Assembly: GCF_029846115.1 (NCBI RefSeq)
Contig: NZ_JARVZZ010000001.1
Coordinates: forward strand, 2,790,001-2,854,000
Direction of reading: 5' to 3'
DNA: 64,000 bases
From: Serratia marcescens
GTDB taxonomy: Bacteria > Pseudomonadota > Gammaproteobacteria > Enterobacterales > Enterobacteriaceae
The notes beneath the pieces are model-generated. The model was given only the letters and a program-made list of their open reading frames with translations, searched no databases and was not told the DNA's origin. Both the position numbers and the translations under genes were made by a program. Below, piece after piece: positions 1 to 9,700 of this stretch. Numbering within the stretch: position 1 is the stretch's first letter; every line of letters starts with the position of its first letter.

Positions 1-231
1 GAAGAAATCGATGTTAATCTCTTCATCCTGCTGGAAAGTCCAGACGCGTGCGCGGATCTGCGACTCGGGCGAATAGGCGCCGCGCGCCAGCCACTTGCCC
101 TGGCTGTCGAGAATATCGATGGTTTCACCGGAGAGGGCTTTACCCTCAACGCGTTGAACGGCGCCGGAGAACACCCAAGGGTGGCGACGGAGTAAGGACT
201 TTTCACGTCCTTTGGCGAGATGTAAGCGCAT
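1..231 (-). CDS. rlmI: 23S rRNA m5C1962 methyltransferase RlmI (5' part only)
   Basis: This is the N-terminal 77 residues of a gene running off the left edge, starting at an ATG at 231. It begins [19 protein letters not shown], followed by a segment rich in short beta-strand-like stretches that matches the PUA RNA-binding domain at the start of RlmI. The enzyme methylates C1962 of 23S rRNA using S-adenosylmethionine; the catalytic domain lies outside the window. The nearby acyP-tusE-yccA-serT genes have the same order as next to rlmI in Escherichia coli, which supports the call. Confidence 0.85.
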   Translation of the reverse strand, partial: MRLHLAKGREKSLLRRHPWVFSGAVQRVEGKALSGETIDILDSQGKWLARGAYSPESQIRARVWTFQQDEEINIDFF

Positions 232-610
232 GGTTAAACTACTTTCTATTCAATGGGTTAATTGGCGGGTTTGAAGAATTGCCAAAATAAGTTCGTCATC
301 ATAGCTGAATCTTACGGTGTTCACTACCGCGTTGGCTCGGATTGTATCGCGTTATCTCTGCTGACGTCACACCGAAGAGAGAGAAAGCGCAGCCTTCAAA
401 CTGAAGAAATGACAGCTTAAATAGGTGTATTATAGCGAGGCAGAGATGAAAGCACGTCGTTCAGCGTGTGAAGACGCCTCGTTACCTGTAGGTGCCGATA
501 TTCGTCTGAGGCGTTATGCTTTATAGGGAATAAGGCTGAGTAGTTATATTTTATTTTAATTAAGAGTTTTGATTATTGTTTGTACAATATGAATTGAAGG
601 GAGTGCACCA
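232..610. other. Intergenic region between rlmI and the 611 gene
   Basis: No convincing gene is seen here. The right half (about 520-600) becomes markedly AT-rich and leads into the following AT-rich insert. It must hold the leftward rlmI promoter and any rightward promoter for the 611 gene. No clear operator or hairpin was found. Confidence 0.5.
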
Positions 611-991
611 GTGAGATTTTTTTTGTTTTTAATTTTTTTTATGACGACTAACACAGTATTGGCTAACGAGTGGGTTTTTAGTGGTGATGAAAACGCTATA
701 AGTGATGGGGTATTAAAGATTTCGGTTCAGGCTGGGCATTATAAAATTTCATTTCCACCCACTGCGAACCCAAATTCAGGTGCTGTGTTGATTAACGGCG
801 AGCGATTTTACGGCAACCGTTATTTTGGATTCGACGGTGAGCAAGCGGACAGAATGATTGATAGGTTATTAAAGGTAAAGAATGCTCAGGTTGAATATGA
901 TGATCGTTTTAAAACGAAAGTCGTTCGCAAGTTGGTTGATTTTTCGAACATTACATCATCCCTCGATAACTTGAAAAATAAAAGTCATTGA
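611..991 (+). CDS. Hypothetical secreted protein, 126 aa
   Basis: I do not recognise this family. The first 18 residues form a classical Sec signal peptide (short basic start, a run of F/L/I, then TVLANEW, with likely cleavage after LA). The mature part has about 108 residues and no cysteines, so it is probably soluble in the periplasm or exported. Codon use is strongly A/T-biased compared with the chromosome around it, which suggests acquisition by transfer. The next gene (1380) is equally AT-rich and starts about 390 bases further on. The GTG at 611 follows GAAGGGAG, a good ribosome binding site. Confidence 0.6.
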   Translation: MRFFLFLIFFMTTNTVLANEWVFSGDENAISDGVLKISVQAGHYKISFPPTANPNSGAVLINGERFYGNRYFGFDGEQADRMIDRLLKVKNAQVEYDDRFKTKVVRKLVDFSNITSSLDNLKNKSH

Positions 992-1379
992 CACCTCTCA
1001 CATAATCGTCAATAGAGCAGATGGCTTTACTCGAAATAGGAATAGCGCTGCCGCTTGGTTGCCCGACGGTAAGTGTAACTAACGACGGCTGGTCGACGGT
1101 GCGCTTTCTTGTGAGCAAGCAGAGCCTATCATTTAGTGGGTGGATTGAAGATTGTTTTTTAATAAATTGATTTTTATGGTTTTTTTGTTAATGAGTATAG
1201 TAATTGGCTTCAGGCTGCCGTTTGCCTCACGGAGGAAAGCCTATCTTCCGGTCGATGGGTTTGTAAGTGATTTGTAGGTTTTTTGTGAGTTTTAGGTTTT
1301 TTCTCATGGACAAAAATCTTAACTTAATCTGTTATTGAGCACCTGATGTTTATTATTTAGATGTTAGGATTTTTCTTAA
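992..1379. other. AT-rich intergenic region
   Basis: No gene of convincing length or codon pattern is seen. The last 150 bases are very T-rich and probably contain the promoter of the acyltransferase gene at 1380, but no consensus promoter stands out. Confidence 0.4.
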
Positions 1380-2342
1380 ATGATTAAAGAAAGAAGCTTA
1401 TCGTTTGATTTTTTGAAAGGGTTGCTTATCTTGCTCGTCATTGTGGGGCATTTATTGCCAGGCAGCGCTGATGTTGGTTTGCGTGGGGCAATATATTATT
1501 TCCATATGCCACTTTTTCTAGGGGTGACGGGCTACTTTGTTCGGCGTTATTTTCTTGATGGCGGCGTGATTAGCGTGCTGAAAAAGTATCAGTGGCGAAT
1601 GATAATTCCTTATGTGTTGGCGTTCGTTGTTTACAGTGTTTATTCTCTTTACTCCTCAGAAGAAGTAGGTTTAAAGCAACTCATCGGTCTGTTTCTTTAC
1701 CCCTACTATCATCTTTGGTATATCCCAGCAGTGATCATATTTGTGCTATATACTATGGTCATTTATAAGAGTAATTTCTTACTCGGTTTCTTTCTGTTCA
1801 CTTCCGCCGTATTGTCTATTGTCTGGTACTGTTACGCCGACGCGCTGGAAAACCAATATGCCTGGCTGAAATTCATTGGTGATAAGCGTTTCTATTATTA
1901 CTACTCCTTCTTTTTATTAGGTTTCCTGGCGGGGGATAAGAGTTTTTACGGTAACCCGCTGGCGTTGTTCGCTATCGCGTTGGCCGTAGGCATATTAGGG
2001 TATTATGAACCGAACGGGGCACTGCTGGATGCCGCCTCATGGTTTGTATTCAATGCTGCGCTGTTGTTGTTGATGCTGAGTTTGTGTAAACGCCTGAAGC
2101 TGAGAATTGGGGGATTTGTGGTTCAAGTGGGGCAGGTATCGCTACCTATTTATCTTTGGCATGTGTTACCCATTTTGCTTGTCGGAGCAATGGTCGATAA
2201 GGATACGTTAGGTTTCTATCTCAGCGTAACGGCCATTATTTTCGCTCTGGTCATCATATTTATCCGCTTGCGTGGCAAAAGCAGATTTATCGACTCTTTC
2301 TTTTACGGGGAGAGGGCCAACTGGTTACCCGCTGAAAAATAG
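1380..2342 (+). CDS. Acyltransferase family 3 membrane protein, 320 aa
   Basis: A polytopic inner-membrane protein with about ten hydrophobic segments. The start, SFDFLKGLLILLVIVGH, carries the signature of the acyltransferase 3 family: a basic or aromatic lead, then a first helix ending in the conserved GH pair whose histidine is catalytic. FHMPLFLGVTGYF resembles the family's second conserved stretch. Such proteins O-acetylate sugars on surface polysaccharides or secreted glycans. The substrate cannot be told from the sequence. No polysaccharide genes lie nearby, so this is an orphan. Base composition is AT-rich, like the 611 gene, and both may belong to one small horizontally acquired insert between rlmI and acyP. 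Confidence 0.8.
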   Translation: MIKERSLSFDFLKGLLILLVIVGHLLPGSADVGLRGAIYYFHMPLFLGVTGYFVRRYFLDGGVISVLKKYQWRMIIPYVLAFVVYSVYSLYSSEEVGLKQLIGLFLYPYYHLWYIPAVIIFVLYTMVIYKSNFLLGFFLFTSAVLSIVWYCYADALENQYAWLKFIGDKRFYYYYSFFLLGFLAGDKSFYGNPLALFAIALAVGILGYYEPNGALLDAASWFVFNAALLLLMLSLCKRLKLRIGGFVVQVGQVSLPIYLWHVLPILLVGAMVDKDTLGFYLSVTAIIFALVIIFIRLRGKSRFIDSFFYGERANWLPAEK

Positions 2343-2353
2343 AACGTTTGTCC

Positions 2354-2379
2354 CGGCCGAGGGGACTCGGCCGTCCACT
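2354..2379 (+). terminator. Likely terminator of the acyltransferase gene
   Basis: A perfect 8-bp stem (CGGCCGAG at 2354-2361 with CTCGGCCG at 2366-2373) closes a GGGA loop just after the stop codon. The T tract is weak and interrupted, so termination may be incomplete. Confidence 0.55.
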
Positions 2380-2498
2380 TTTCACGCAAGCCTCTATTAG
2401 ACAAATTGTTGTCCTCTGGCTCATTGTCTCTTTATATTTTGATTGAGTTTCTATACTCAATACATACTTATTCTTTAGACAAGATAACAGGGGCGATT

Positions 2499-2777
2499 AT
2501 GACACAAGTTTGCATAGCTGCGTATGTGTATGGCGTGGTGCAGGGGGTCGGGTTCCGCTATTCCACCCAGCGGCAGGCTGAGGCGCTGGGGGTGACCGGT
2601 TATGCGCGCAATCTTGATGACGGCAGCGTCGAGGTGGTGGCCTGCGGCGCACAGGCGCAGGTGGACAAGCTGGTCGAATGGCTGAAACAGGGCGGCCCGC
2701 GCAGCGCGCGCGTCGAACGCGTGCTGCTGGAGCCGCAGGGCGTGGCCGATTACGCCGGGTTTGGCATTCGCTATTGA
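2499..2777 (+). CDS. acyP: Acylphosphatase
   Basis: A 92-residue enzyme hydrolysing carboxyl-phosphate bonds such as those in acyl phosphates. [14 protein letters not shown] contains the phosphate-binding loop with catalytic Arg20, and [11 protein letters not shown] supplies catalytic Asn38. The C-terminal FGIRY is typical. The ATG at 2499 is chosen over an in-frame start at 2406 because it follows AGGGG at good spacing and gives the usual family length (about 92 residues). It converges with tusE, as in E. coli where the gene is yccX. Confidence 0.95.
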   Translation: MTQVCIAAYVYGVVQGVGFRYSTQRQAEALGVTGYARNLDDGSVEVVACGAQAQVDKLVEWLKQGGPRSARVERVLLEPQGVADYAGFGIRY

Positions 2778-2811
2778 ATGCCCGCCTGCCGCGGCGCTGC
2801 GGGCGGAGCGG

Positions 2812-3141
2812 TCAGATGCATTTTACCGGTTTCGGCAATCCGGCGATCTTGGTGGCTTGTTTGGCCGGCCCCTTTGGGAACAGGCGATACAGATAGCGAC
2901 TGTTGCCTTTTTCTTCGCCGTATTTCTGCGCCATGGCTTTGACCAGCATGCGAATAGCCGGTGAGGTATTAAATTCCTGATAGAAGTCGCGCACGAAGCG
3001 TACCACTTCCCAGTGTGCTTCGGTGAGCACGATCTCTTCCTGAGCGGCCAGCAGCGGCGCTAGGCCTTCATGCCAGTCGGCGCTGTTTTTCAAATAGCCC
3101 TGCGCGTCAGTGTCGATAACCTGACCTTCAAACTCCAACAT
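2812..3141 (-). CDS. tusE: Sulfurtransferase TusE (DsrC family)
   Basis: A 109-residue protein that takes persulfide sulfur from the TusBCD complex and passes it to MnmA for 2-thiolation of wobble uridine in tRNA. The fold family is recognisable from [16 protein letters not shown] and the final PVKCI. The acceptor cysteine is Cys108, next to last, as required for function. An in-frame extension to 3252 has no family resemblance, so the start is placed at MLEFEGQVI (3141). Confidence 0.95.
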   Translation of the reverse strand: MLEFEGQVIDTDAQGYLKNSADWHEGLAPLLAAQEEIVLTEAHWEVVRFVRDFYQEFNTSPAIRMLVKAMAQKYGEEKGNSRYLYRLFPKGPAKQATKIAGLPKPVKCI

Positions 3142-3197
3142 ACTGCCTCGATAACGGATAATTCGGAACGGCCGCCAGTTTAGCAAATTTTTTCGGC

Positions 3198-3229
3198 CGC
3201 AAAAAACAAAGCCCCGCCGGAGCGGGGCC
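3198..3229 (-). terminator. Rho-independent terminator of yccA
   Basis: Read on the minus strand, a 7-bp GCCCCGC/GCGGGGC stem (3211-3217 with 3222-3228) is followed by a T-rich tract. It lies 25 bases after the yccA stop. Confidence 0.85.
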
Positions 3230-3252
3230 AGGAAGGCATGCGTAACGTGCAA

Positions 3253-3912
3253 TCAGTTACTGCGGGCGAAGCCCAGAATGCTCAACAGGCTGATGAACAT
3301 GTTGTAGAGCGACACGTACAGGCTAACGGTGGCGCGAATGTAGTTGGTCTCGCCGCCGTGAATGATGTTGCTGGTTTCCCACAGGATCGCGCCGGCGGAG
3401 AACAGGATGAACAGCGCGCTGATAGCCAGGTGCAGGGCAGGGATCTGCAGGAACAGGTTGGCGATCACCGCCACCAGCAGTACCACAAAACCGGCCATCA
3501 TCATGCCGGACAGGAACGACATGTCTTTACGGGTGGTCAGCACATACGCCGAGCAGCAGAAGAACACCGCTGCGGTGCCGCCCAGCGCCAGCATGATCAG
3601 GTCGCCCGCGCCGGCGTTCAGGAACGAGCTGAGAATTGGGCCGAGGGCGTATCCCATGAAGCCGGTCAGCGCGAACGCCGCCAGAATGCCCGCCGGGCTG
3701 TTGGCCAGTTTATGGGTCAGGAACATCAGGCCATAGAAACCGACCAGCATCAGCAACAAACCCGGCGCCGGTAGACCCAGCATCGTGCTGGCGGTTGCGG
3801 TCAGGGCTGAGAAGGCCAGCGTCAGGGATAACAGGAAATAGGTGTTGCGCAGGACTTTATGCGTGCTGAGCAGCGAGTCGCGCGAAGAAGATGAGACGAC
3901 AATGCGGTCCAT
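3253..3912 (-). CDS. yccA: FtsH modulator YccA (Bax inhibitor-1 family)
   Basis: A 219-residue inner-membrane protein with seven hydrophobic helices, the same length as E. coli YccA. It begins [19 protein letters not shown] and ends LGFARSN. In E. coli YccA is both a substrate and a modulator of the FtsH protease and protects the SecY translocon. The start at 3912 is chosen because the family begins MDRI; upstream in-frame residues to 3966 look like leader sequence. It is followed by a strong terminator at 3198-3229. Confidence 0.95.
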   Translation of the reverse strand: MDRIVVSSSSRDSLLSTHKVLRNTYFLLSLTLAFSALTATASTMLGLPAPGLLLMLVGFYGLMFLTHKLANSPAGILAAFALTGFMGYALGPILSSFLNAGAGDLIMLALGGTAAVFFCCSAYVLTTRKDMSFLSGMMMAGFVVLLVAVIANLFLQIPALHLAISALFILFSAGAILWETSNIIHGGETNYIRATVSLYVSLYNMFISLLSILGFARSN

Positions 3913-4100
3913 AATGCTCTCTCTTATCAAGCCATCACAAAATAATCCCGATAATAGGCAGCGCAAGCGCTTGATTAAAGTTTGTTTACCAATCTTTACC
4001 CTTAGTTATCATTGTTGCAACAGCAGACGCTGCGGATGTGCGTTTGTTCGCCGTTTGCTGCACCTTCGCCGATTTTTCGCGCGGTTGAACGCGCCCGGGC

Positions 4101-4129
4101 TTTACAAGCGTATGAGGTCTGTTTATAGT
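4101..4129 (+). promoter_or_regulatory. serT promoter
   Basis: A -35 TTTACA (4101-4106) and a -10 TATAGT (4124-4129) are separated by exactly 17 bases and followed by GC-rich GCGCG. The GC-rich stretch is typical of stringently controlled stable-RNA promoters. The tRNA starts 13 bases further on. Confidence 0.8.
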
Positions 4130-4141
4130 GCGCGTCGTTGC

Positions 4142-4229
4142 GGAGGGGTGGCCGAGTGGCTGAAGGCAACGGTCTTGAAAACCGTCGACGGGAAACCGTT
4201 CCAGAGTTCGAATCTCTGCTCCTCCGCCA
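4142..4229 (+). tRNA. serT: tRNA-Ser (anticodon UGA)
   Basis: An 88-nt type II tRNA. The 7-bp acceptor stem pairs 4142-4148 with 4219-4225, the discriminator is G, and CCA is encoded. The TGA anticodon is at 4176-4178 in a 7-nt loop, followed by the long serine variable arm. Its place beside yccA matches E. coli serT. Confidence 0.97.
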
Positions 4230-4239
4230 TACATTCTGA

Positions 4240-4268
4240 CCCCGTGCTCTCTGAGCACGGGGTTTTTT
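4240..4268 (+). terminator. serT terminator
   Basis: A 10-bp perfect stem (CCCCGTGCTC with GAGCACGGGG) is followed by six T residues, directly downstream of the tRNA. Confidence 0.9.
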
Positions 4269-4456
4269 GCTTTTGCGTGCGCAGAAACTGGGGCGCTTTT
4301 GCAGGAAACGCGATCGGCTATTGATAAGGGCCTCGTATCGGTGAGATTATGCGTTCATCAAGGTCGGCCGCTCGGATGCCTGCTGTTGTCAGGCGTGACC
4401 GGTGCGATAATCAACGCCGCCTTATCTATTCCGCTTAATGCTCTATGGAGACAGAG

Positions 4457-4672
4457 ATGAATTGGTATCAAGTCGCCTTATGGACCATGATTTTTCTGAA
4501 GTCTGGCGCTTTCCTGGTGTTTGTGTGGTGGTGGATGTTCAAGCGTGCGACCAAACCTTATGTGCGCCCGCAAGACGTCGTGGTAGATGATACGCCGTAC
4601 GACGAGAATCTCACCATGGAAGAGGTGATGAAAAATCACGGCATCGTCCGTACGGATATGTCGGTAAAATAG
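4457..4672 (+). CDS. Hypothetical small inner-membrane protein, 71 aa
   Basis: Not recognised. It has one hydrophobic segment near residues 8-27 (TMIFLKSGAFLVFVWWWMF) followed by a basic RATK and an acidic cytoplasmic tail, which predicts a single-pass membrane protein with its C terminus inside. The ATG at 4457 is preferred over 4445 because GGAG sits 6 bases upstream of it. It stands alone between the serT terminator and the fimbrial remnant, so the context gives no function. Confidence 0.65.
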   Translation: MNWYQVALWTMIFLKSGAFLVFVWWWMFKRATKPYVRPQDVVVDDTPYDENLTMEEVMKNHGIVRTDMSVK

Positions 4673-4730
4673 CTCCCCCTGCCCAACCGGTATCTGGGGC
4701 GCGTTTGCCACGAGTGCGCCCCATTGTGTT

Positions 4731-5039
4731 TCTTCGCTGCCTCTCTACTCCCCCCTCAACGTCAGCCTGACGGCCAGATTGCCTAAAATGGGCATGGCGC
4801 AGGTGCTGAGTAACAACCAACCCGGCTACACGCCGTTCTCGCTGAATATCAGCTGCCAGAATATGCAGCAGGAATGCTCTGCCGATCGCGCCATCTCACT
4901 GTTTCACGTCGCCGCCGGCGGCAGCCTGAACAGTCACTTCATCATTGGCATGGGGGCTTATTATTACCCTTATCAGCGCGATGGCGTCACGCAGGGGGAA
5001 ATCAACACCTCGGCCACGTTGAATATCATCTATCCCTGA
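4731..5039 (+). pseudogene. 3' remnant of a fimbrial subunit or adhesin gene
   Basis: An open frame without a proper start or ribosome binding site. It reads LNVSLTARLP, then GYTPFSLNISC, and ends GEINTSATLNIIYP. The alternating beta strands, the Cys pair (ISC...QEC) and the final strand of the form G-x-NTSATL-x-x-x-Y are typical of the C-terminal pilin domain of chaperone-usher fimbrial subunits. Only about 95 residues remain. The frame is continuous back at least to 4731 without a start codon, and no chaperone or usher gene is present. I infer a leftover from deletion of a fimbrial operon. The 5' limit given is approximate. Confidence 0.5.
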
Positions 5040-5080
5040 GAGGCTCGGGGCTGGGAGAACCGGTGCGCAACCTGCTTCGT

Positions 5081-5554
5081 TCACCGGTGTTCCGTCGGGC
5101 GTTCGAAAATATGCGCGCCGGCGCCCTGTTGGCCCAAAATATCGTTTGGGTTGCGCAGCGGGCAGTCGGTGAGCGACAGGCAGCCGCAGCCGATGCAGCT
5201 GTCGAGATGGTCGCGCAGCACCGTCAGCCGCTGAATGCGCTCATCCAGCGTTTTGCGCCAGGCGGAGGACAAAATCCCCCATTGTTCGGAGGTCAGCTTG
5301 CTGCCGGTGGGAAAGCGGCCCAGCGTGGCGCGGATCTCCTCCAGCGGAATGCCCGCGCTTTGCGCGATTTTGATCACCGCGATGTAGCGCAAGACCACCG
5401 GCGTGTAGCGGCGCTGGTTACCGGCGTTGCGCGTTGCCTGAATCAGCCCCTTACTCTCGTAAAAGTGCAGCGCGGATACCGCCACACCGCTGCGCTTCGC
5501 CACTTCCCCCACGGTCAATAGCCGATAGGTGTCAATCGGTTCATTTCTTGCCAT
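5081..5554 (-). CDS. soxR: Redox-sensing transcriptional activator SoxR
   Basis: A 157-residue MerR-family regulator with an N-terminal winged helix ([21 protein letters not shown]), a dimerising coiled coil and the [2Fe-2S] motif [12 protein letters not shown] with Cys120, Cys123, Cys125 and Cys131. Oxidation of the cluster by redox-cycling compounds turns on target promoters. No soxS gene adjoins it. A SoxR-type operator instead lies in the divergent promoter of the RND pump genes at 5700-9876, so this SoxR probably controls the pump directly, as in Pseudomonas aeruginosa where SoxR controls mexGHI-opmD. Confidence 0.93.
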   Translation of the reverse strand: MARNEPIDTYRLLTVGEVAKRSGVAVSALHFYESKGLIQATRNAGNQRRYTPVVLRYIAVIKIAQSAGIPLEEIRATLGRFPTGSKLTSEQWGILSSAWRKTLDERIQRLTVLRDHLDSCIGCGCLSLTDCPLRNPNDILGQQGAGAHIFERPTEHR

Positions 5555-5569
5555 TCCACGTTCCTTAGC

Positions 5570-5600
5570 TTGACCTCAAGTTAACCTGAGGTTTTATAGT
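5570..5600 (+). promoter_or_regulatory. SoxR box inside a 19-bp-spacer promoter
   Basis: The -35 TTGACC (5570-5575) and the -10 TATAGT (5595-5600) are 19 bases apart, the overlong spacing required by MerR-family activators. The spacer region holds the dyad CCTCAAG-TTAA-CCTGAGG (5574-5591), one mismatch from a perfect inverted repeat and close to the known SoxR box. It reads toward the efflux genes. Confidence 0.88.
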
Positions 5601-5699
5601 GCAGCCAGCCGGGCTTGGCAACCGGCATCTCTTGTCACCTGCCTGCGCTGCGTCGGGGGAAGGATGACTTTGGCTGTAAAATCAGGAAGAAACCGTTAC

Positions 5700-6785
5700 A
5701 TGATGAAACGATACCTCATTATTGCCGCGCTGCTGGCGACGCTCGCCGTCGCCGCCGTGGCGATGCGTTCCACCGCGCGACAAAACGAAGGCGCGCCGGC
5801 CTATCCGCCGGTGAAAGTGGCGCTGGCGCCTGCCGTGCGTGAACAGGCGGCGCGCAGCTATGCCGGCGTGGGCGAGCTGGAGGCGGCCAGCCAGGTGGCA
5901 GTGGCAGCGGAGACCAGCGGGCGCATCACGCGCATTTTGTTTGAATCCGGCCAAACGGTGCGGCAGGGACAGCTGCTGGTGCAGCTCAACGATGCGGTCG
6001 AGCAGGCTGAGCTGGTGCGCCTGCAGGCGCAATTGCGCAATGCCGATCTGCTGTTGGCGCGTATGCGCAAGCTGATGAACCTCAACGCCACCGCGCGGCA
6101 ACAGTTGGACGATGCGCTGGCCGAACGGGATATGGCGCTCGGTGCGGTGCAGGAAACGCGGGCCAAAATCGCGCAAAAGGCGATCCGCGCGCCGTTCGCC
6201 GGCACCATCGGCATTCGCCGCGTGCATGAAGGGCAATACCTCAACGCCGCCGACGCGGTGGCGAACCTGGTGGACGCCGATACGCTGCGCGTCAACTTCT
6301 CGCTGGACGAACAAAGCAGCGCCGGGCTGGCGCTGGGGCAGGCGGTGTCGGTGCAGGTTGGGGCGTATCCCGATCGCGCTTTCCCCGCCGCCATTACCGC
6401 TATCGACCCGATGATCGGCAAATCCCGCACCGTGCAGGTGCAGGCGACGTTGACCAACCGCCAAGGGTTGCTGAAGGCCGGCATGTACGCCGGCATTCGC
6501 GTCACGCAGCAGCAGCGCGTGGCGGTGTTGACGGTGCCGGAAACGGCGCTGACCTACACGGCCTACGGTGATACCGTGTTCGTGGCGCAGCAGGGTGAAA
6601 AGGGCATGACGGTCAAACGGGTTTCGGTCGCCGTGGGTGAGCGCAACGACGGGCGCGTCGAGATCGTCAGCGGCCTGCAGGAAGGCGAGCGGGTGGTGAC
6701 CTCGGGTCAGCTCAAGCTGAGCGACGGCATGGCGGCCGAACCGGTGGCGCAGGATACGCTGAACGCCGCCCAGGCCGGTTCTTGA
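5700..6785 (+). CDS. RND efflux periplasmic adaptor subunit (MexH type)
   Basis: A 361-residue membrane fusion protein. A signal/anchor helix (residues 4-20) is followed by a lipoyl-like half (TSGRITRILFESGQTVRQGQ), a short coiled-coil hairpin, the second lipoyl half (IRAPFAGTIGIRRVHEGQYL) and a beta-barrel domain. It links the inner-membrane pump encoded next, 10 bases downstream, to an outer-membrane channel. No channel gene is present, so TolC is the likely partner. The start at 5700 is preferred over 5664 because it opens the signal sequence. Transcription is predicted from the SoxR-type promoter at 5570. Confidence 0.88.
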   Translation: MMKRYLIIAALLATLAVAAVAMRSTARQNEGAPAYPPVKVALAPAVREQAARSYAGVGELEAASQVAVAAETSGRITRILFESGQTVRQGQLLVQLNDAVEQAELVRLQAQLRNADLLLARMRKLMNLNATARQQLDDALAERDMALGAVQETRAKIAQKAIRAPFAGTIGIRRVHEGQYLNAADAVANLVDADTLRVNFSLDEQSSAGLALGQAVSVQVGAYPDRAFPAAITAIDPMIGKSRTVQVQATLTNRQGLLKAGMYAGIRVTQQQRVAVLTVPETALTYTAYGDTVFVAQQGEKGMTVKRVSVAVGERNDGRVEIVSGLQEGERVVTSGQLKLSDGMAAEPVAQDTLNAAQAGS

Positions 6786-6795
6786 GGAGAGACCG

Positions 6796-9700
6796 ATGAC
6801 ATTTACCGATCTGTTCGTGCGCCGGCCGGTGCTGGCGCTGGTGGTCAGCACCCTGATCCTGTTGTTCGGCGCGCTGGCGCTCAGCCAACTCCCGATCCGC
6901 CAATACCCGCTGTTGGAAAACTCCACCATCACCATCAGTACCGACTATCCCGGCGCGTCGTCCGAGCTAATGCAGGGCTTTGTCACGCAGCCGATCGCTC
7001 AGGCGGTGTCGTCCGTCGAGGGCGTTGACTACCTTTCTTCCTCCTCGGTACAGGGGCGTAGCGTGGTGACGGTGCGCATGGCGCTGAACCGCGATTCGAC
7101 CCAAGCGTTGACCGAAGTGATGGCCAAGGTCAACCAGGTACGCTACAAGCTGCCGGAGCAGGCTTACGATCCGGTGATTGAGCGCTCCGCCGGTGAAGCT
7201 ACCGCCGTGGCCTATGTCGGCTTTTCCAGTAAAACGCTGTCCACGCCGGCGCTGAGCGAATACCTGACGCGGGTGGTGGAGCCGATGTTCACCACTATCG
7301 ATGGCGTCGCCAAGGTGGAAGTGTTCGGCGGGCAAAAAATGGCGATGCGCCTGTGGCTGGACAGCGATCGGCTGGCCGGCCGCGGCCTAACCGCCGCCGA
7401 CGTGGCCGACGCGGTGCGGCGCAACAACTACCAGGCGGCACCGGGCAAGGTGAAAGGGCAGTATGTGGTTGCCAACGTGCGGGTGAATACCGATCTCACC
7501 AGCGTGGAGGAGTTTCGCAATCTGGTGGTGCGCAACGACGGCAACGGCCTGGTGCGCCTGAAAGACGTCGGCACCGTCGAGCTGGGCGCGGCGGCCACGG
7601 AAACCAGCGCGCTGATGGATGGCGAACCGGCGGTGTTCCTCGGCGTCTTCCCCACGCCGACCGGCAACCCGCTGGTGATCGTCGACGGCATTCGTCACCT
7701 GATGCCGGCGATCGACAAGATGCAGCCGCCGGGCGTGAAAATGGCGCTGGCGTTCGAAACCGCACGCTTTATCCAGGCCTCGATTGATGAAGTGGTGCAC
7801 ACCCTGATCGAAGCGCTGGCGATCGTGGTGGCGGTGATCTACCTGTGTCTGGGATCGCTGCGCACCGTGCTGATCCCGGTGGTGACCATTCCGCTGTCGA
7901 TCCTTGGCGCCGCCGGGCTGATGCTGGCCTTCGGCTTCAGCGTCAACTTGCTGACGCTGCTGGCGATGGTTTTGGCGATCGGTCTGGTGGTGGACGACGC
8001 CATCGTGGTGGTGGAGAACGTGCATCGTCATATCGAAGAAGGGAAAACGCCGCTGGCGGCGGCGATGATCGGCGCGCGCGAAGTGGCGGGGCCGGTGATC
8101 GCCATGACCCTGACGCTGGCGGCGGTCTACGCGCCGATCGGCCTGATGGGCGGTCTGACCGGCGCGCTGTTTCGCGAGTTCGCGCTGACGCTGGCCGGCG
8201 CGGTGGTGGTGTCCGGCGTGGTGGCGCTGACGTTGTCGCCGGTAATGAGTTCGCTCCTGCTGCCGGCCAAACAGAGCGAAGGGCGCGTGGCGCGCGCCGC
8301 CGAGTGGTTCTTCGGTGGCCTGACGCGGCGCTATGCGCGCGCGCTGGATTTTTCGCTGCACCACCGTTGGGTGACCGGCGCGCTGGCGCTGCTGGTGATG
8401 ATCAGTCTGCCGCTGCTGTACCTGATGCCGCAGCGCGAGCTGGCGCCGACGGAGGATCAGGCCATCGTACTGACCGCCATCAAAGCGCCGCAGCATGCCA
8501 ACCTGAACTATGTCGAACGCTTTGCCTACAAGCTGGACGAGGTTTACAACCGCATGCCGGAAACCGAAAGCCGCTGGATCATCAACGGCAGCGACGGCAC
8601 GGCGTCCGGCATCGGCGGCATCAACCTGACGCTGTGGCAGGCGCGCCAGCGCTCGGCGTCGGCGGTGCAGGCCGATCTGCAGCGGGCGGTGAACGACGTC
8701 GAAGGCACCAGCATTTTCGCCTTCCAACTGCCCGCGCTGCCGGGCTCCACCGGCGGGCTGCCGGTGCAGATGGTGCTGCGCACGCCGCAGGACTACCCGC
8801 AACTGTACCGCACCCTGGAAGAGGTGAAGCAGAACGCCAGAAACAGCGGCCTGTTTATGGTGGTGGACAGCGATCTGGACTACAACAACCCGCTGGCGGA
8901 GGTGCATATCGATCGCGCCAAGGCCAACAGCCTGGGGATCCGCATGAGTGACATCGGCGAATCGCTGGCGGTGCTGGTGGGAGAGAACTACCTCAACCGC
9001 TTCGGTATGGACGGGCGCGCCTATGACGTCATCCCGCAGAGCCTGCGCGAACAGCGGCTGACGCCGCAGGCGCTGGCGCGGCAGTACGTCCGCACGCAGG
9101 ACAATACGCTGGTGCCGCTCTCCACCGTGGTGTCGGTGGCCGTTAAGGTCGAACCGAACAAGCTGACCCAGTTTAACCAGCAGAACGCCGCCACCCTGCA
9201 GGCCATTCCCGCACCCGGCGTTTCGATGGGCGAAGCGGTGGCCTTCCTCGAACGGCAGGCCAATGCGCTGCCGGCCGAATTTAGCCACGACTGGCAGGGG
9301 GATTCGCGCCAATATACCCAGGAAGGCAGCGCGCTGGCGTTCGCGTTCCTGGCGGCGTTGGTGATCATCTACCTGGTGCTGGCGGCGCAGTATGAGAGCC
9401 TGAAGGATCCGCTGATCATCCTCATCACCGTGCCGCTGTCGATCTGCGGCGCCTTGCTGCCGCTGGCGCTGGGTTACGCCACGATGAACATCTATACCCA
9501 AGTCGGGCTGGTGACCCTGATCGGGCTGATCAGCAAGCACGGTATTCTGATGGTGGAGTTCGCCAACGAACTGCAGATGCATCAGGGGCTGACGCGGCGC
9601 GCCGCGATTTTGCAGGCGGCGCAAATTCGCCTGCGGCCGGTGCTGATGACCACCGGGGCGATGGTGTTCGGCTTGATCCCGCTGCTGTTCGCCAGCGGCG

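Noticed and set aside
2678..2896. 72-codon frame overlapping the end of acyP
   Set aside because: Arg/Ala-rich shadow frame crossing the acyP stop codon.
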